Shown piece after piece: positions 5,947 to 13,452 of a DNA stretch of 32,949 nt. The position numbers and the translations under genes are program-made. The notes under the pieces were generated by a model. The model made no database searches. It was not told where the DNA came from and saw only the letters and a program-made list of their open reading frames with translations. Location of the stretch: contig JAEDGP010000018.1 of NCBI GenBank assembly GCA_016297405.1, positions 1 to 32,949 of the forward strand. Direction: 5' to 3'. Position 1 is the stretch's first letter, and each line of letters begins with the position of its first letter. The DNA comes from Treponema sp. (GTDB lineage Bacteria > Spirochaetota > Spirochaetia > Treponematales > Treponemataceae).

Positions 5947-8688
5947 ATGAAAGCAATTGAATTAGAAAAAGCCTATAACCCAAAAGATTTTGAAGATCGT
6001 ATTTACGACAAATGGGACAAAGAAAAGTATTTTAAGCCAGCCAGTGATGCTGACTCTCCAATCCATGAAAACTATGTCTGCAGCTGCAAGGAATGTGGCG
6101 GCAAGACAGGAATGTATTCAGTTGTAATTCCTCCTCCAAACGTAACAGGCGTGCTCCACATGGGACACGGCTTGAACAATACACTTCAGGACATCGTTGT
6201 CCGCTATCACCGTATGAAGGGTGACAATACTTTGTGGCTCACTGGTACAGACCATGCCGGTATTGCAACTCAGAACGTTGTTGAACGCCAGCTTAAAAAA
6301 GAAGGCAAAAGCCGCAATGACCTGGGCCGGGAAGCTTTCATTGAACGCACATGGCAGGTAAAAGAAGCTCACCACGATATCATCGTTAAGCAGCAGAGAA
6401 AGCTTGGTAACTCTACAGACTGGGAGCGGGAACGCTTTACTTATGACGAAGGTCTTTCTAAGGCTGTCCGCGAAGTTTTCGTAACTCTTTACGAACGGGG
6501 ACTTATGTACAAAGGTCAGCGTCTTGTAAACTGGTGTCCTCGCTGTGGAACTGCTCTTGCAGATGACGAAGTAGACCACGAAGATACACAGGGTGCAATG
6601 TATCACCTTTACTATGAATATGCAGACGGTTCTGGAAAAATCGAAGTTGCTACAACTCGTCCAGAAACTTTCTTTGGTGATACAGCTGTTGCCGTAAATC
6701 CAAATGATGAACGCTACAAGTCAATCGTTGGAAAGATGCTTAAGCTTCCACTTACAGGAAAAGAAATCCCAATCATCGCTGATGACTATGTTGACATGGA
6801 ATTCGGAACTGGTATGGTAAAAATCACTCCAGCTCATGACCCTAACGACTGGGAAGTTGGTAAGCGTCATAATCTTGAAGTAATAAATCTTCTTACTCCA
6901 GATGGAAAAATGAACGAAAACGTTCCTGAAAAATATCAGGGACTTAAACCAGAAGAAGCCCGCAAGCTTGTAATTGAAGACCTTACAGAAGCCGGCCTTT
7001 TCAAAGAAGAAGAAAAGATGGTTCACTCGGTTGGTAAATGTTACCGCTGTAAGACTGTTGTTGAACCATACTTGTCTAGCCAGTGGTTTGTAAAAATGAA
7101 ACCGATGGCAGATAAGGCTTTGGCTGCATGGAAAAACGGAGACATTCAGTTCTTCCCAAAAAAATGGGAAAATACATATTCTCACTGGCTTGAAAACATC
7201 CGCGACTGGTGTGTAAGCCGTCAGATCTGGTGGGGTCACCGCATTCCTGCCTGGTACTGTGACGACTGTGGAGAAACAATGGTCAGCCGTACAGACATCT
7301 GTGAATGTACAAAGTGTAAGAGCAAAAACGTTCACCAGGATCCAGATGTACTTGATACATGGTTCTCTTCATGGCTATGGCCTTTCAGTACTCTTGGCTG
7401 GCCGGAAAAGACTCCAGATATGGAAACTTTCTTCCCTACAAGCGCACTTGTAACTGCATACGACATTATCTTCTTCTGGGTAAGCCGCATGATTATGGCT
7501 TCTCTGGAATTTACAGGAAAAGTTCCTTTCCACGACATTTATATCCACGGTCTTGTACGCGATAAGCAGGGCCGCAAAATGTCTAAGTCTTTGGGTAACG
7601 GTATCGATCCTCTGGAAATCATCGACCTTTACGGTTCAGATGCCCTTAAGTTCACACTTTCATTCATGTGTGCCCAGGGACAGGATATTCTTATCGATAA
7701 AGACAGCTTTAAGCTTGGTTCACGCTTCTGTAATAAGGTCTGGAATGCAAGCCGCTACATTCTTGGAAATCTTGAAGGCCGTAATCTTATTCCTGTAACA
7801 GATGCTGACCTTACAGAACTTGATAAATGGATTTACAGCCGTTTGAATGCTGCCGTTAAGGCAAACCGTGAAGCCCTTGAAAGCTACCGATATAACGATG
7901 CAGCTTCCAGCCTTATGGAATTCTTCTGGAATGAATTCTGTGACTGGTATGTTGAAGCTACAAAACTTTCGTTCTGGCACGGCGATGAACACGAAAAAGA
8001 CAGAGCAGTTTCTGTTCTTTTGAATGTACTTGAAGAATCCCTCAGACTTCTTCACCCGTTCATGCCATTTGTTACAGAAGAAATCTACGGTAAGCTTCCT
8101 CTTGAAGAAATTGTTGAAAACAGAAAGAAGGCTGGAAAGAACAAGATTCTTTCTGAAAGCGTTTATAAGGCAATGCTTATTAATGCTCCATTCCCTTGCG
8201 TTGCTGCAGAACGTGACAACCCAGCTGTTCAATCTCGTTTTGACGTTCTTAAAGATCTTATCGGTCAGGTTCGTGCTCTTCGCGCCGAATGTGGAATTGA
8301 CCCTGCAAACAAGATTAACATCGCTATTCTTGTTACAAAGGGAAGTGAAGCTGAAGTTTGCCACGAAAAAGTAGACATGATTAAGCTTCTTGCAGGCGTT
8401 GCAAATGTTGAATTTGTTGAAGCAAAGCCTGCAAGTTCTGTTGGTACTGTTGGCAAAGGATTTGAAGCTTTCATCCTGGTTGACGAATCAATTAACAAGG
8501 ATCAGCTTATTGCCCGCTTTAAGAAAGAAATTGAACAGGAAACTGTCTGGGTAAAACGCAGCGAAGCAAAACTTAACGGAAATTTTGCACAGCATGCTCC
8601 AGCAGAAGTTGTTCAGCAGGAAAGAGATAAAATGGAAGAAAGCAAGCGAAAGATTGAAAAGCTTGAATCTTATATCGCAAGTCTTTAA
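5947..8688 (+). CDS. valS: Valyl-tRNA synthetase
   Basis: The protein has 913 residues, a normal length for ValRS. It charges tRNA-Val in the cytosol. The class I signature appears as HMGHG (HIGH) near residue 72 and KMSKS near residue 543. PPPNVTGVLHMGH, GTDHAGIATQ and the editing-domain segment TTRPETFFGDTAVAVNP are diagnostic for ValRS. Zinc-type cysteine pairs (CPRCG, CYRC, CDDCG) are present. The C terminus is the coiled-coil arm (KKEIEQETVWVKRSEAKLNG). It is transcribed from 5910-5938 without a Shine-Dalgarno. A stem-loop terminator follows at 8697-8747. Confidence 0.98.
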   Translation: MKAIELEKAYNPKDFEDRIYDKWDKEKYFKPASDADSPIHENYVCSCKECGGKTGMYSVVIPPPNVTGVLHMGHGLNNTLQDIVVRYHRMKGDNTLWLTGTDHAGIATQNVVERQLKKEGKSRNDLGREAFIERTWQVKEAHHDIIVKQQRKLGNSTDWERERFTYDEGLSKAVREVFVTLYERGLMYKGQRLVNWCPRCGTALADDEVDHEDTQGAMYHLYYEYADGSGKIEVATTRPETFFGDTAVAVNPNDERYKSIVGKMLKLPLTGKEIPIIADDYVDMEFGTGMVKITPAHDPNDWEVGKRHNLEVINLLTPDGKMNENVPEKYQGLKPEEARKLVIEDLTEAGLFKEEEKMVHSVGKCYRCKTVVEPYLSSQWFVKMKPMADKALAAWKNGDIQFFPKKWENTYSHWLENIRDWCVSRQIWWGHRIPAWYCDDCGETMVSRTDICECTKCKSKNVHQDPDVLDTWFSSWLWPFSTLGWPEKTPDMETFFPTSALVTAYDIIFFWVSRMIMASLEFTGKVPFHDIYIHGLVRDKQGRKMSKSLGNGIDPLEIIDLYGSDALKFTLSFMCAQGQDILIDKDSFKLGSRFCNKVWNASRYILGNLEGRNLIPVTDADLTELDKWIYSRLNAAVKANREALESYRYNDAASSLMEFFWNEFCDWYVEATKLSFWHGDEHEKDRAVSVLLNVLEESLRLLHPFMPFVTEEIYGKLPLEEIVENRKKAGKNKILSESVYKAMLINAPFPCVAAERDNPAVQSRFDVLKDLIGQVRALRAECGIDPANKINIAILVTKGSEAEVCHEKVDMIKLLAGVANVEFVEAKPASSVGTVGKGFEAFILVDESINKDQLIARFKKEIEQETVWVKRSEAKLNGNFAQHAPAEVVQQERDKMEESKRKIEKLESYIASL

Positions 8689-8696
8689 TAAATAAC

Positions 8697-8747
8697 AGCC
8701 ACTGATGGGACGCTGATGGATTTCAGATTTCCACTGTGGCTTTTTTT
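8697..8747 (+). terminator. Terminator after valS
   Basis: The stem AGCCAC (8697-8702)/GTGGCT (8736-8741) encloses a 33-base loop and is followed by seven T (8741-8747). The stem is short for the loop size, so this is a moderate-strength call. Confidence 0.6.
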
Positions 8748-8821
8748 ATTTTATCAATGATAAAATTTGTGTACATCTGTGTGCATCTGTGGTTAAATAT
8801 ATTCACGAAAAGGAGCATCCT

Positions 8822-9457
8822 ATGGCAAAAGCAAAATATGAAATGAAAGTTGAGCGTTCGTTGAAGATGAGAGCCGAAGAAATGCAGCGATTAAGCGATA
8901 TGCATTTAGCTCCTTTCATGCAGCTTTCAACAGGTCTTATAGGAAAGGCTCGCCATGCTGGTGGAAATATGTTCCGTCACCAGATGGATACTCTTGCAAT
9001 TCTTATTGACTATGGATACATCGATTCTGTTCTTCTAAAAGCCAGTGTCGTACATGATACAGTTGAAGATATTCCTGATTTTGATAAAAACCTTATCATC
9101 AATGCGGACGAAGAAGGGCAGCAGGTTCTGGATCTGGTTCTGGAAGTTACCCGCCGTGAGGACGAAGATAAAAAGCAGTTTCTTAAACGGATTCTTGATA
9201 CAGGAAGTCAGCGGGCAAAGATTTTAAAATGTGCCGATCGTATTTCAAATATGATTTCACTTGGCTATGTTACAGACCCTAAATTTATTGAGCGCTACTG
9301 TGATGAAACAGAATTTTTTCTTTTGCCAATGGCACTGGAAATTGATTTTAACATGTATCAGGAACTTATTGGCCTGATTATGACTCGCCGCCGCTATCTT
9401 GAAGACGGTGGATATTTCTGCCAGACGAAAAAAGAGTCTACTCCTCCTAAAAAGTAG
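8822..9457 (+). CDS. Stand-alone HD-domain (p)ppGpp hydrolase-like protein (MESH1/SpoT HD type)
   Basis: The protein has 211 residues from the ATG at 8822, which has AAAGGAG seven bases upstream; an in-frame GTG at 8789 lacks a site. The order of motifs follows the SpoT/MESH1 hydrolase domain: FRHQM (first metal His), VVHDTVEDIPD (HD plus the ED pair), LVLEVTRRED, then KCADRISNM (like SpoT KLADRLHNM). No synthetase or TGS/ACT domain is present, so it would be a small alarmone hydrolase or a related nucleotide phosphohydrolase. It may share an mRNA with the chromate-transporter genes, which start six bases later. The substrate is inferred from motifs only. Confidence 0.78.
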   Translation: MAKAKYEMKVERSLKMRAEEMQRLSDMHLAPFMQLSTGLIGKARHAGGNMFRHQMDTLAILIDYGYIDSVLLKASVVHDTVEDIPDFDKNLIINADEEGQQVLDLVLEVTRREDEDKKQFLKRILDTGSQRAKILKCADRISNMISLGYVTDPKFIERYCDETEFFLLPMALEIDFNMYQELIGLIMTRRRYLEDGGYFCQTKKESTPPKK

Positions 9458-9463
9458 AAGATT

Positions 9464-10048
9464 ATGAAAAACAGATATTTTGAGCTTTATCTTACTTTTC
9501 TTAAGATCGGAAGCCTTACTTTCGGCGGCGGTTATGCGATGCTGCCAATGATGCAAGGGGAGCTGGTCGATTCAAAAAAATGGATTACCGAAGAGGAACT
9601 TCTCGATTACTATGCGGTGGGGCAGTCAACTCCCGGAATCATTGCTGTAAACGTGGCAACTTTTGTAGGGTATAAACAAAAAGGAATTCTTGGTGGAATT
9701 GTAGCTACATTGGGAATAATTACCCCTTCCATATTTATAATCACACTTTTAGCTGGACTTATAAATTCCATTGATGATATGCCTTTGGTAAAAAAAGCAA
9801 TGAAAGGCATAAATGTTGCCGTATGTGCCCTTATTACGGATGCAACGCTCAATTTTATAAAGAAAACATCCAAAGGTGTCTTCAGCGTATTCCTTTTGCT
9901 TCTTTCTTTTTCTCTTATGTATTTCCTGAATATTCCCTCTTATTGCATAATTCTTGGGGCCACCGTATTGGGCATCTTGATTCATTTTATTGGCAAAAAG
10001 GCAAGTGGTCGCAAAAATATTGAAAGGCAGGTAGAAGATGGGCAATGA
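9464..10048 (+). CDS. chrA: Chromate transporter family protein, first half-type subunit
   Basis: The protein has 194 residues. LKIGSLTFGGGYAMLPMMQ and the VGQSTPGIIAVNVATFVGY motif are hallmarks of the CHR (ChrA) family, here as a single ~190-residue domain with about five to six hydrophobic segments in the cytoplasmic membrane. Short-chain ChrA proteins act as pairs encoded by adjacent genes with opposite topology. The next gene is the partner and overlaps this one by 11 bases. Family members export chromate, but in anaerobes the true substrate may be another oxyanion. Six bases separate it from the HD-domain gene. Confidence 0.9.
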   Translation: MKNRYFELYLTFLKIGSLTFGGGYAMLPMMQGELVDSKKWITEEELLDYYAVGQSTPGIIAVNVATFVGYKQKGILGGIVATLGIITPSIFIITLLAGLINSIDDMPLVKKAMKGINVAVCALITDATLNFIKKTSKGVFSVFLLLLSFSLMYFLNIPSYCIILGATVLGILIHFIGKKASGRKNIERQVEDGQ

Positions 10049-10631
10049 AGTAAGCCTTCTCTGGCTTTTTGTAACATTTTTTTATATAGGTATGTTTACC
10101 ATTGGCGGAGGCCTTGTGGCCATTACGTTGATGCAACAGACGATTGTGGATCGTGGACTTATTTCCAATGAACAGTTTTATAACATGATCGCCATTTCAG
10201 AAAGTACTCCAGGGCCTGTTGGTGTCAATATGGCAACTTTCATGGGCTATAAATTCTACGGAATTCCTGGAGCTATCATAACTTCTTTTGCAGAAGTCCT
10301 GCCTTCGTTGATTTGCATCCTGATAATAGCCAGGTTCATATTGAGGTTCAGAGAAAACAGGTGTGTTCAGACTGTCTTTGGAGTATTGCGCCCGGCAGCG
10401 ACTGGTATGATTTTTGTGATTGCCGTAAACTTGTTCTGCAATGTCCTTATGTTTTTGCCTGAAGATATGGATGGCATGGAGGATGTGGTCAGAAGACATG
10501 CTTTTTCCGAACTTTTCAGCTGGATGAATTTGTGCGGCTACATGCTTATGTTTTATTTGCGCCACAGATTCAAGTGGCATCCTTTTTTCATAGTAATTTT
10601 CGGGACCTTATTCGGAATAATTTTCATGTAA
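10038..10631 (+). CDS. chrA: Chromate transporter family protein, second half-type subunit
   Basis: The protein has 197 residues. It repeats the CHR-domain motifs (FYIGMFTIGGGLVAITLMQ, then ISESTPGPVGVNMATFMGY) and is predicted to be integral to the membrane. It overlaps the first subunit by 11 bases, which indicates translational coupling and a heteromeric pair; AGGTAGAAG lies just before the ATG. The overlap is in a different frame and both genes have complete motifs, so this is the known two-gene arrangement and not a frameshifted long ChrA. No clear terminator follows. Confidence 0.9.
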   Translation: MGNEVSLLWLFVTFFYIGMFTIGGGLVAITLMQQTIVDRGLISNEQFYNMIAISESTPGPVGVNMATFMGYKFYGIPGAIITSFAEVLPSLICILIIARFILRFRENRCVQTVFGVLRPAATGMIFVIAVNLFCNVLMFLPEDMDGMEDVVRRHAFSELFSWMNLCGYMLMFYLRHRFKWHPFFIVIFGTLFGIIFM

Positions 10632-10780
10632 ACCGTTTTTATCAAATGGTTGCTGTTTAAAAATTGTTTTGCTTTGAAGCCAAAACTATTACGGAAATTC
10701 GATTTTTTCTGTAAAGATTCTTTTTGGGAATCTTCAATGAACAGAACAAAAACAAAAAAAAGTGTCTTTTTTCATATCTA

Positions 10781-10789
10781 TGTTATAAT
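10781..10789 (+). promoter_or_regulatory. Extended -10 promoter of deoD, giving a leaderless mRNA
   Basis: TGTTATAAT at 10781-10789 is a perfect extended -10 element (TGnTATAAT); no good -35 is seen. The ATG at 10797 lies seven bases after the -10, so transcription would begin at or one base before the start codon. No Shine-Dalgarno precedes it. Confidence 0.65.
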
Positions 10790-10796
10790 CAATGCT

Positions 10797-11498
10797 ATGA
10801 GTGTACATATTAATGCGCCTGAAGGTGCCATTGCAGACAAGGTTCTTCTTCCGGGTGACCCGTTACGAGCAAAGTTTATTGCTGAGAATTTTCTTGAAAA
10901 TGCAAAATGCTACAACGAAGTTCGAGGCATGTATGGTTTTACCGGTACCTATAAAGGAATTCCAGTTTCCGTTCAGGGGACTGGGATGGGGCAGCCGTCG
11001 CTTTCCATCTATGTGAATGAGCTTTTCCGCTTTTATGGCGTGCAGAAAGCGATTCGCATCGGTACCATTGGTTCTGTCAAAGATGATGTGAATATTCGCG
11101 ATACGGTCATAGCAAATGCTTCATTTTCTGATTCCTACTTGTTGAACCAAAGATTTGGGGGGCTGCATTTTGCTCCTACAAGCGATTTTGATTTGCTGTA
11201 CAAAGCATACAATACTGCAAAGAGTCTTGGAATCGATGCGAAAGTTGGACCTGTTGTTTCAAGTGACCGTTTTTATGATGATAATGACAATTGGAAACTC
11301 TGGAAAAAATACGGAGCAATCGGAATAGAGATGGAATCTGCGGAATTGTTTACTCTGGCGGCTGAATTTCATCGTAAGGCTCTTGCGATATTTACAGTAA
11401 GTGATCATATCGTAAAAGGTCAGTCAACAAGTGCACAAGAACGGCAGACAAGCTTCAAAAATATGATGATTCTTGCACTTGAAACAATTATTCAGTAG
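10797..11498 (+). CDS. deoD: Purine-nucleoside phosphorylase, DeoD type
   Basis: The protein has 233 residues (E. coli DeoD has about 240). It cleaves purine (deoxy)nucleosides with phosphate to give base and (deoxy)ribose-1-phosphate. HINAPEGAIADKVLLPGDPLRAKFIAE is the characteristic N terminus, GTGMGQPSLSIY is the phosphate/ribose region, and GIEMESAELF with TVSDH gives the nucleoside-binding Glu and catalytic Asp. The in-frame extension back to 10650 is rejected because the family's N terminus begins at 10797 and the only -10 box lies immediately upstream. It appears monocistronic. Confidence 0.95.
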   Translation: MSVHINAPEGAIADKVLLPGDPLRAKFIAENFLENAKCYNEVRGMYGFTGTYKGIPVSVQGTGMGQPSLSIYVNELFRFYGVQKAIRIGTIGSVKDDVNIRDTVIANASFSDSYLLNQRFGGLHFAPTSDFDLLYKAYNTAKSLGIDAKVGPVVSSDRFYDDNDNWKLWKKYGAIGIEMESAELFTLAAEFHRKALAIFTVSDHIVKGQSTSAQERQTSFKNMMILALETIIQ

Positions 11499-11556
11499 AC
11501 TTAAAAACATTACATTGCTTCCTTGTTTTCTTGGGAAGTTTACTTAGGAGAAACGA

Positions 11557-12465
11557 ATGAAACCAACATTACTTGTGCTTGCAGCAGGAATGGGAAGTCG
11601 CTATGGCGGAGTTAAGCAGATTGATTCAGTTGGAAAGAATGGCGAATGCTTGCTTGATTTTGCTGCTTATGATGCGAAGAAATCTGGATTCGGAAAAGTT
11701 GTATATATAATCAGGAAAGATATCGAAAAGGATTTTAGGGAAAAGCTTTTTGACAGAGTTGCAAGAAACATGGATGCAGAATATGTATTTCAGTCTCATG
11801 AAAGCCTTTTGAATGATGAACAGATCAGGCTTTCTGCAGAAAGAACAAAGCCATGGGGCACAACACATGCAGTCCTTTGTGCGCAGGACGCTATCAAAGA
11901 GCCGTTTGCTGTAATCAATTCTGATGATTACTACGGACGTGATGCTTTTGAGACTCTTGGAAAATACTTGAGTTCAATCCCTGCCGATAGCAAAGATCAT
12001 GCGATGGTTGGCTATACTTTGGGAAAAACAATGAGTGAAAGTGGTTCTGTTAGCCGTGGTGTTTGTTCTGTGAAAGACGGAAAACTTGAGTCGATTGTTG
12101 AAAACCTTAAGATTTACTATGAAAATGGAAAAATTATCAGCGATTTAGGCGAAAAAAAGGTTTTGATGACTGGTGAAGAAACTGTAAGCATGAACCTCTT
12201 TGGTTTCAGTGTGAAAGCTTTTGAAAGATTCAATTCATATTGGGAAGATTTTATCAAGGCGAATATTTCTTCTCCAAAAGCAGAAGCTTTGCTTCCTGTA
12301 GCAGCTAGCGATATTATCAAAAGCGGTGAAGGTTCAATCAAGGTTTTCAAGTCAAATGAAAGCTGGTTTGGCATGACATATCCAGAAGACAGGCAGATTG
12401 TAAAGAAAGAAATTGAAGCAAAGATTTCTGGTGGCTACTATCCTGAAAAGCTTTGGGAAAAGTAG
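11557..12465 (+). CDS. NTP-transferase (sugar nucleotidyltransferase-like) protein
   Basis: The protein has 302 residues. LLVLAAGMGSRYGGVKQ is the GxGxR nucleotide-binding loop of NDP-sugar pyrophosphorylases, and FAVINSDDYYGRDAF supplies the metal-binding Asp pair. These enzymes join a nucleoside triphosphate and a sugar-1-phosphate. The precise sugar is not readable; the protein belongs to a branch distinct from GalU, RmlA and ManC. TTAGGAG lies before the ATG. The next gene is manA, separated by an intrinsic terminator, so a mannose or cell-surface sugar connection is plausible but only contextual. Confidence 0.82.
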   Translation: MKPTLLVLAAGMGSRYGGVKQIDSVGKNGECLLDFAAYDAKKSGFGKVVYIIRKDIEKDFREKLFDRVARNMDAEYVFQSHESLLNDEQIRLSAERTKPWGTTHAVLCAQDAIKEPFAVINSDDYYGRDAFETLGKYLSSIPADSKDHAMVGYTLGKTMSESGSVSRGVCSVKDGKLESIVENLKIYYENGKIISDLGEKKVLMTGEETVSMNLFGFSVKAFERFNSYWEDFIKANISSPKAEALLPVAASDIIKSGEGSIKVFKSNESWFGMTYPEDRQIVKKEIEAKISGGYYPEKLWEK

Positions 12466-12486
12466 TCTGCGTTTTTGTATTTTTTT

Positions 12487-12515
12487 ACGGAACTCATACA
12501 GGGTTCCGTTTTTTT
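12487..12515 (+). terminator. Terminator between the nucleotidyltransferase gene and manA
   Basis: The stem ACGGAAC (12487-12493)/GTTCCGT (12503-12509) has a nine-base loop and is followed by a run of T to 12515. This is a compact, convincing intrinsic terminator. Confidence 0.82.
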
Positions 12516-12541
12516 GTTATTGAAATTAATGGGGAAGCTGA

Positions 12542-13351
12542 ATGTTAAAACTTGATCCAATAAAGTCTGAAAAAGTTTGGGGTTATGAATTATGGGTAGC
12601 TTCTACCCATATAAACGGCTGTCAGAAAAATCTGATTGAGGCTTGTGGCACGGAGCATCCGCTTTTGGTAAAAGTTATTCAAGCTGATGAAAGCCTTTCC
12701 ATTCAGGTTCATCCAGACGATCAGAAGGCTGTGGAACTTGAAGGTGAAAATAATCGTGGAAAAACCGAATGCTGGTATGTTCTTGATGCAAAACCTGGTG
12801 CAAAATTAGTTTATGGTCTGAACAAAAAATACACCGTTGATGAAATGCGAACGGCGATAGAAAATAATACCCTTGAAAACTATCTGCGTCAGGTTGAAGT
12901 TCATAAAGGTGATTTTATTTTCATTCCGGCTGGAACAGTTCATGCCATTGGCGGTGGTTTGAGACTTATGGAAGTCCAGCAGTCTTGTGATATTACTTAC
13001 CGTCTTTATGATTGGGGACGCCCTAGAGAACTTCATGTTGAGAAAAGTCTTAAAGTCATAAAAAATGTTGATTTACCGGAAGTGAAACCCTTCGACAAGG
13101 AATTTGAATGCCAGTATTTTTCCCTTTCGAAGATACAGGTAAATGGCGGTTATGCTTTCTATAATTCAAAAAGGGAAAAAAAGGCTGAAAACTGGGTTTT
13201 TATCTATGTGATAGAAGGAAACGGAATCATTAAATCAAGTTCTTTGGAAGGTCGTTTTCAGATGGAAAGTGAACAGGTTTATGCTGTTGCTCCTGGAGAA
13301 AAAATTGCTATGGAAGCCAAAGGTTCCATCATGAAGATTGTCGCAAAATAA
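12542..13351 (+). CDS. manA: Mannose-6-phosphate isomerase, type I (short form)
   Basis: The protein has 269 residues, somewhat shorter than Bacillus-type ManA (about 315). It interconverts mannose-6-phosphate and fructose-6-phosphate in the cytosol using zinc. KVWGYELW near the N terminus, SIQVHPDD (metal His), GKTECWYVL (metal Glu) and FIPAGTVHAIGGG (metal His) form the cupin active site; VQQSCDITYRLYDWGRPRELH is typical of the class. The ATG has GGGGAAG upstream. It stands alone between the upstream terminator and the thrA promoter. Confidence 0.94.
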   Translation: MLKLDPIKSEKVWGYELWVASTHINGCQKNLIEACGTEHPLLVKVIQADESLSIQVHPDDQKAVELEGENNRGKTECWYVLDAKPGAKLVYGLNKKYTVDEMRTAIENNTLENYLRQVEVHKGDFIFIPAGTVHAIGGGLRLMEVQQSCDITYRLYDWGRPRELHVEKSLKVIKNVDLPEVKPFDKEFECQYFSLSKIQVNGGYAFYNSKREKKAENWVFIYVIEGNGIIKSSSLEGRFQMESEQVYAVAPGEKIAMEAKGSIMKIVAK

Positions 13352-13386
13352 TTTGTATCGCCATTTTTTCTCCCTTTCTACTATTA

Positions 13387-13435
13387 TTGAAGTTTATTGT
13401 CTTTTACACTAAAATATCCCATAAAAATTTAGTGT
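13387..13435 (+). promoter_or_regulatory. thrA promoter with an inverted repeat across the -10
   Basis: TTGAAG (13387-13392), a 17-base spacer, and TAAAAT (13410-13415). A perfect 8-bp inverted repeat, ACACTAAA (13406-13413) and TTTAGTGT (13428-13435), spans the -10 box and the expected start near 13422. A repressor bound here would block transcription, so this is a candidate operator for amino-acid control. No leader peptide or riboswitch fits in the ~31-base leader. Confidence 0.6.
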
Positions 13436-13452
13436 TCCTTAAGGGGTTTTAT

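Noticed and set aside
6118..8364. Long minus-strand open frames inside valS (for example 6721-7335 and 7720-8364)
   Set aside because: They are antisense to an unambiguous synthetase, lack ribosome-binding sites and encode no recognisable motifs; they arise from codon bias on the coding strand.
10038..10048. A frameshift splitting one long chromate transporter into two
   Set aside because: Both halves have complete CHR motifs, their own start and ribosome-binding site, and the normal size for the known paired short-chain form.
10650..10796. N-terminal extension of deoD to 10650
   Set aside because: The family's conserved N terminus starts at 10797, and the extended -10 sits inside the extension.
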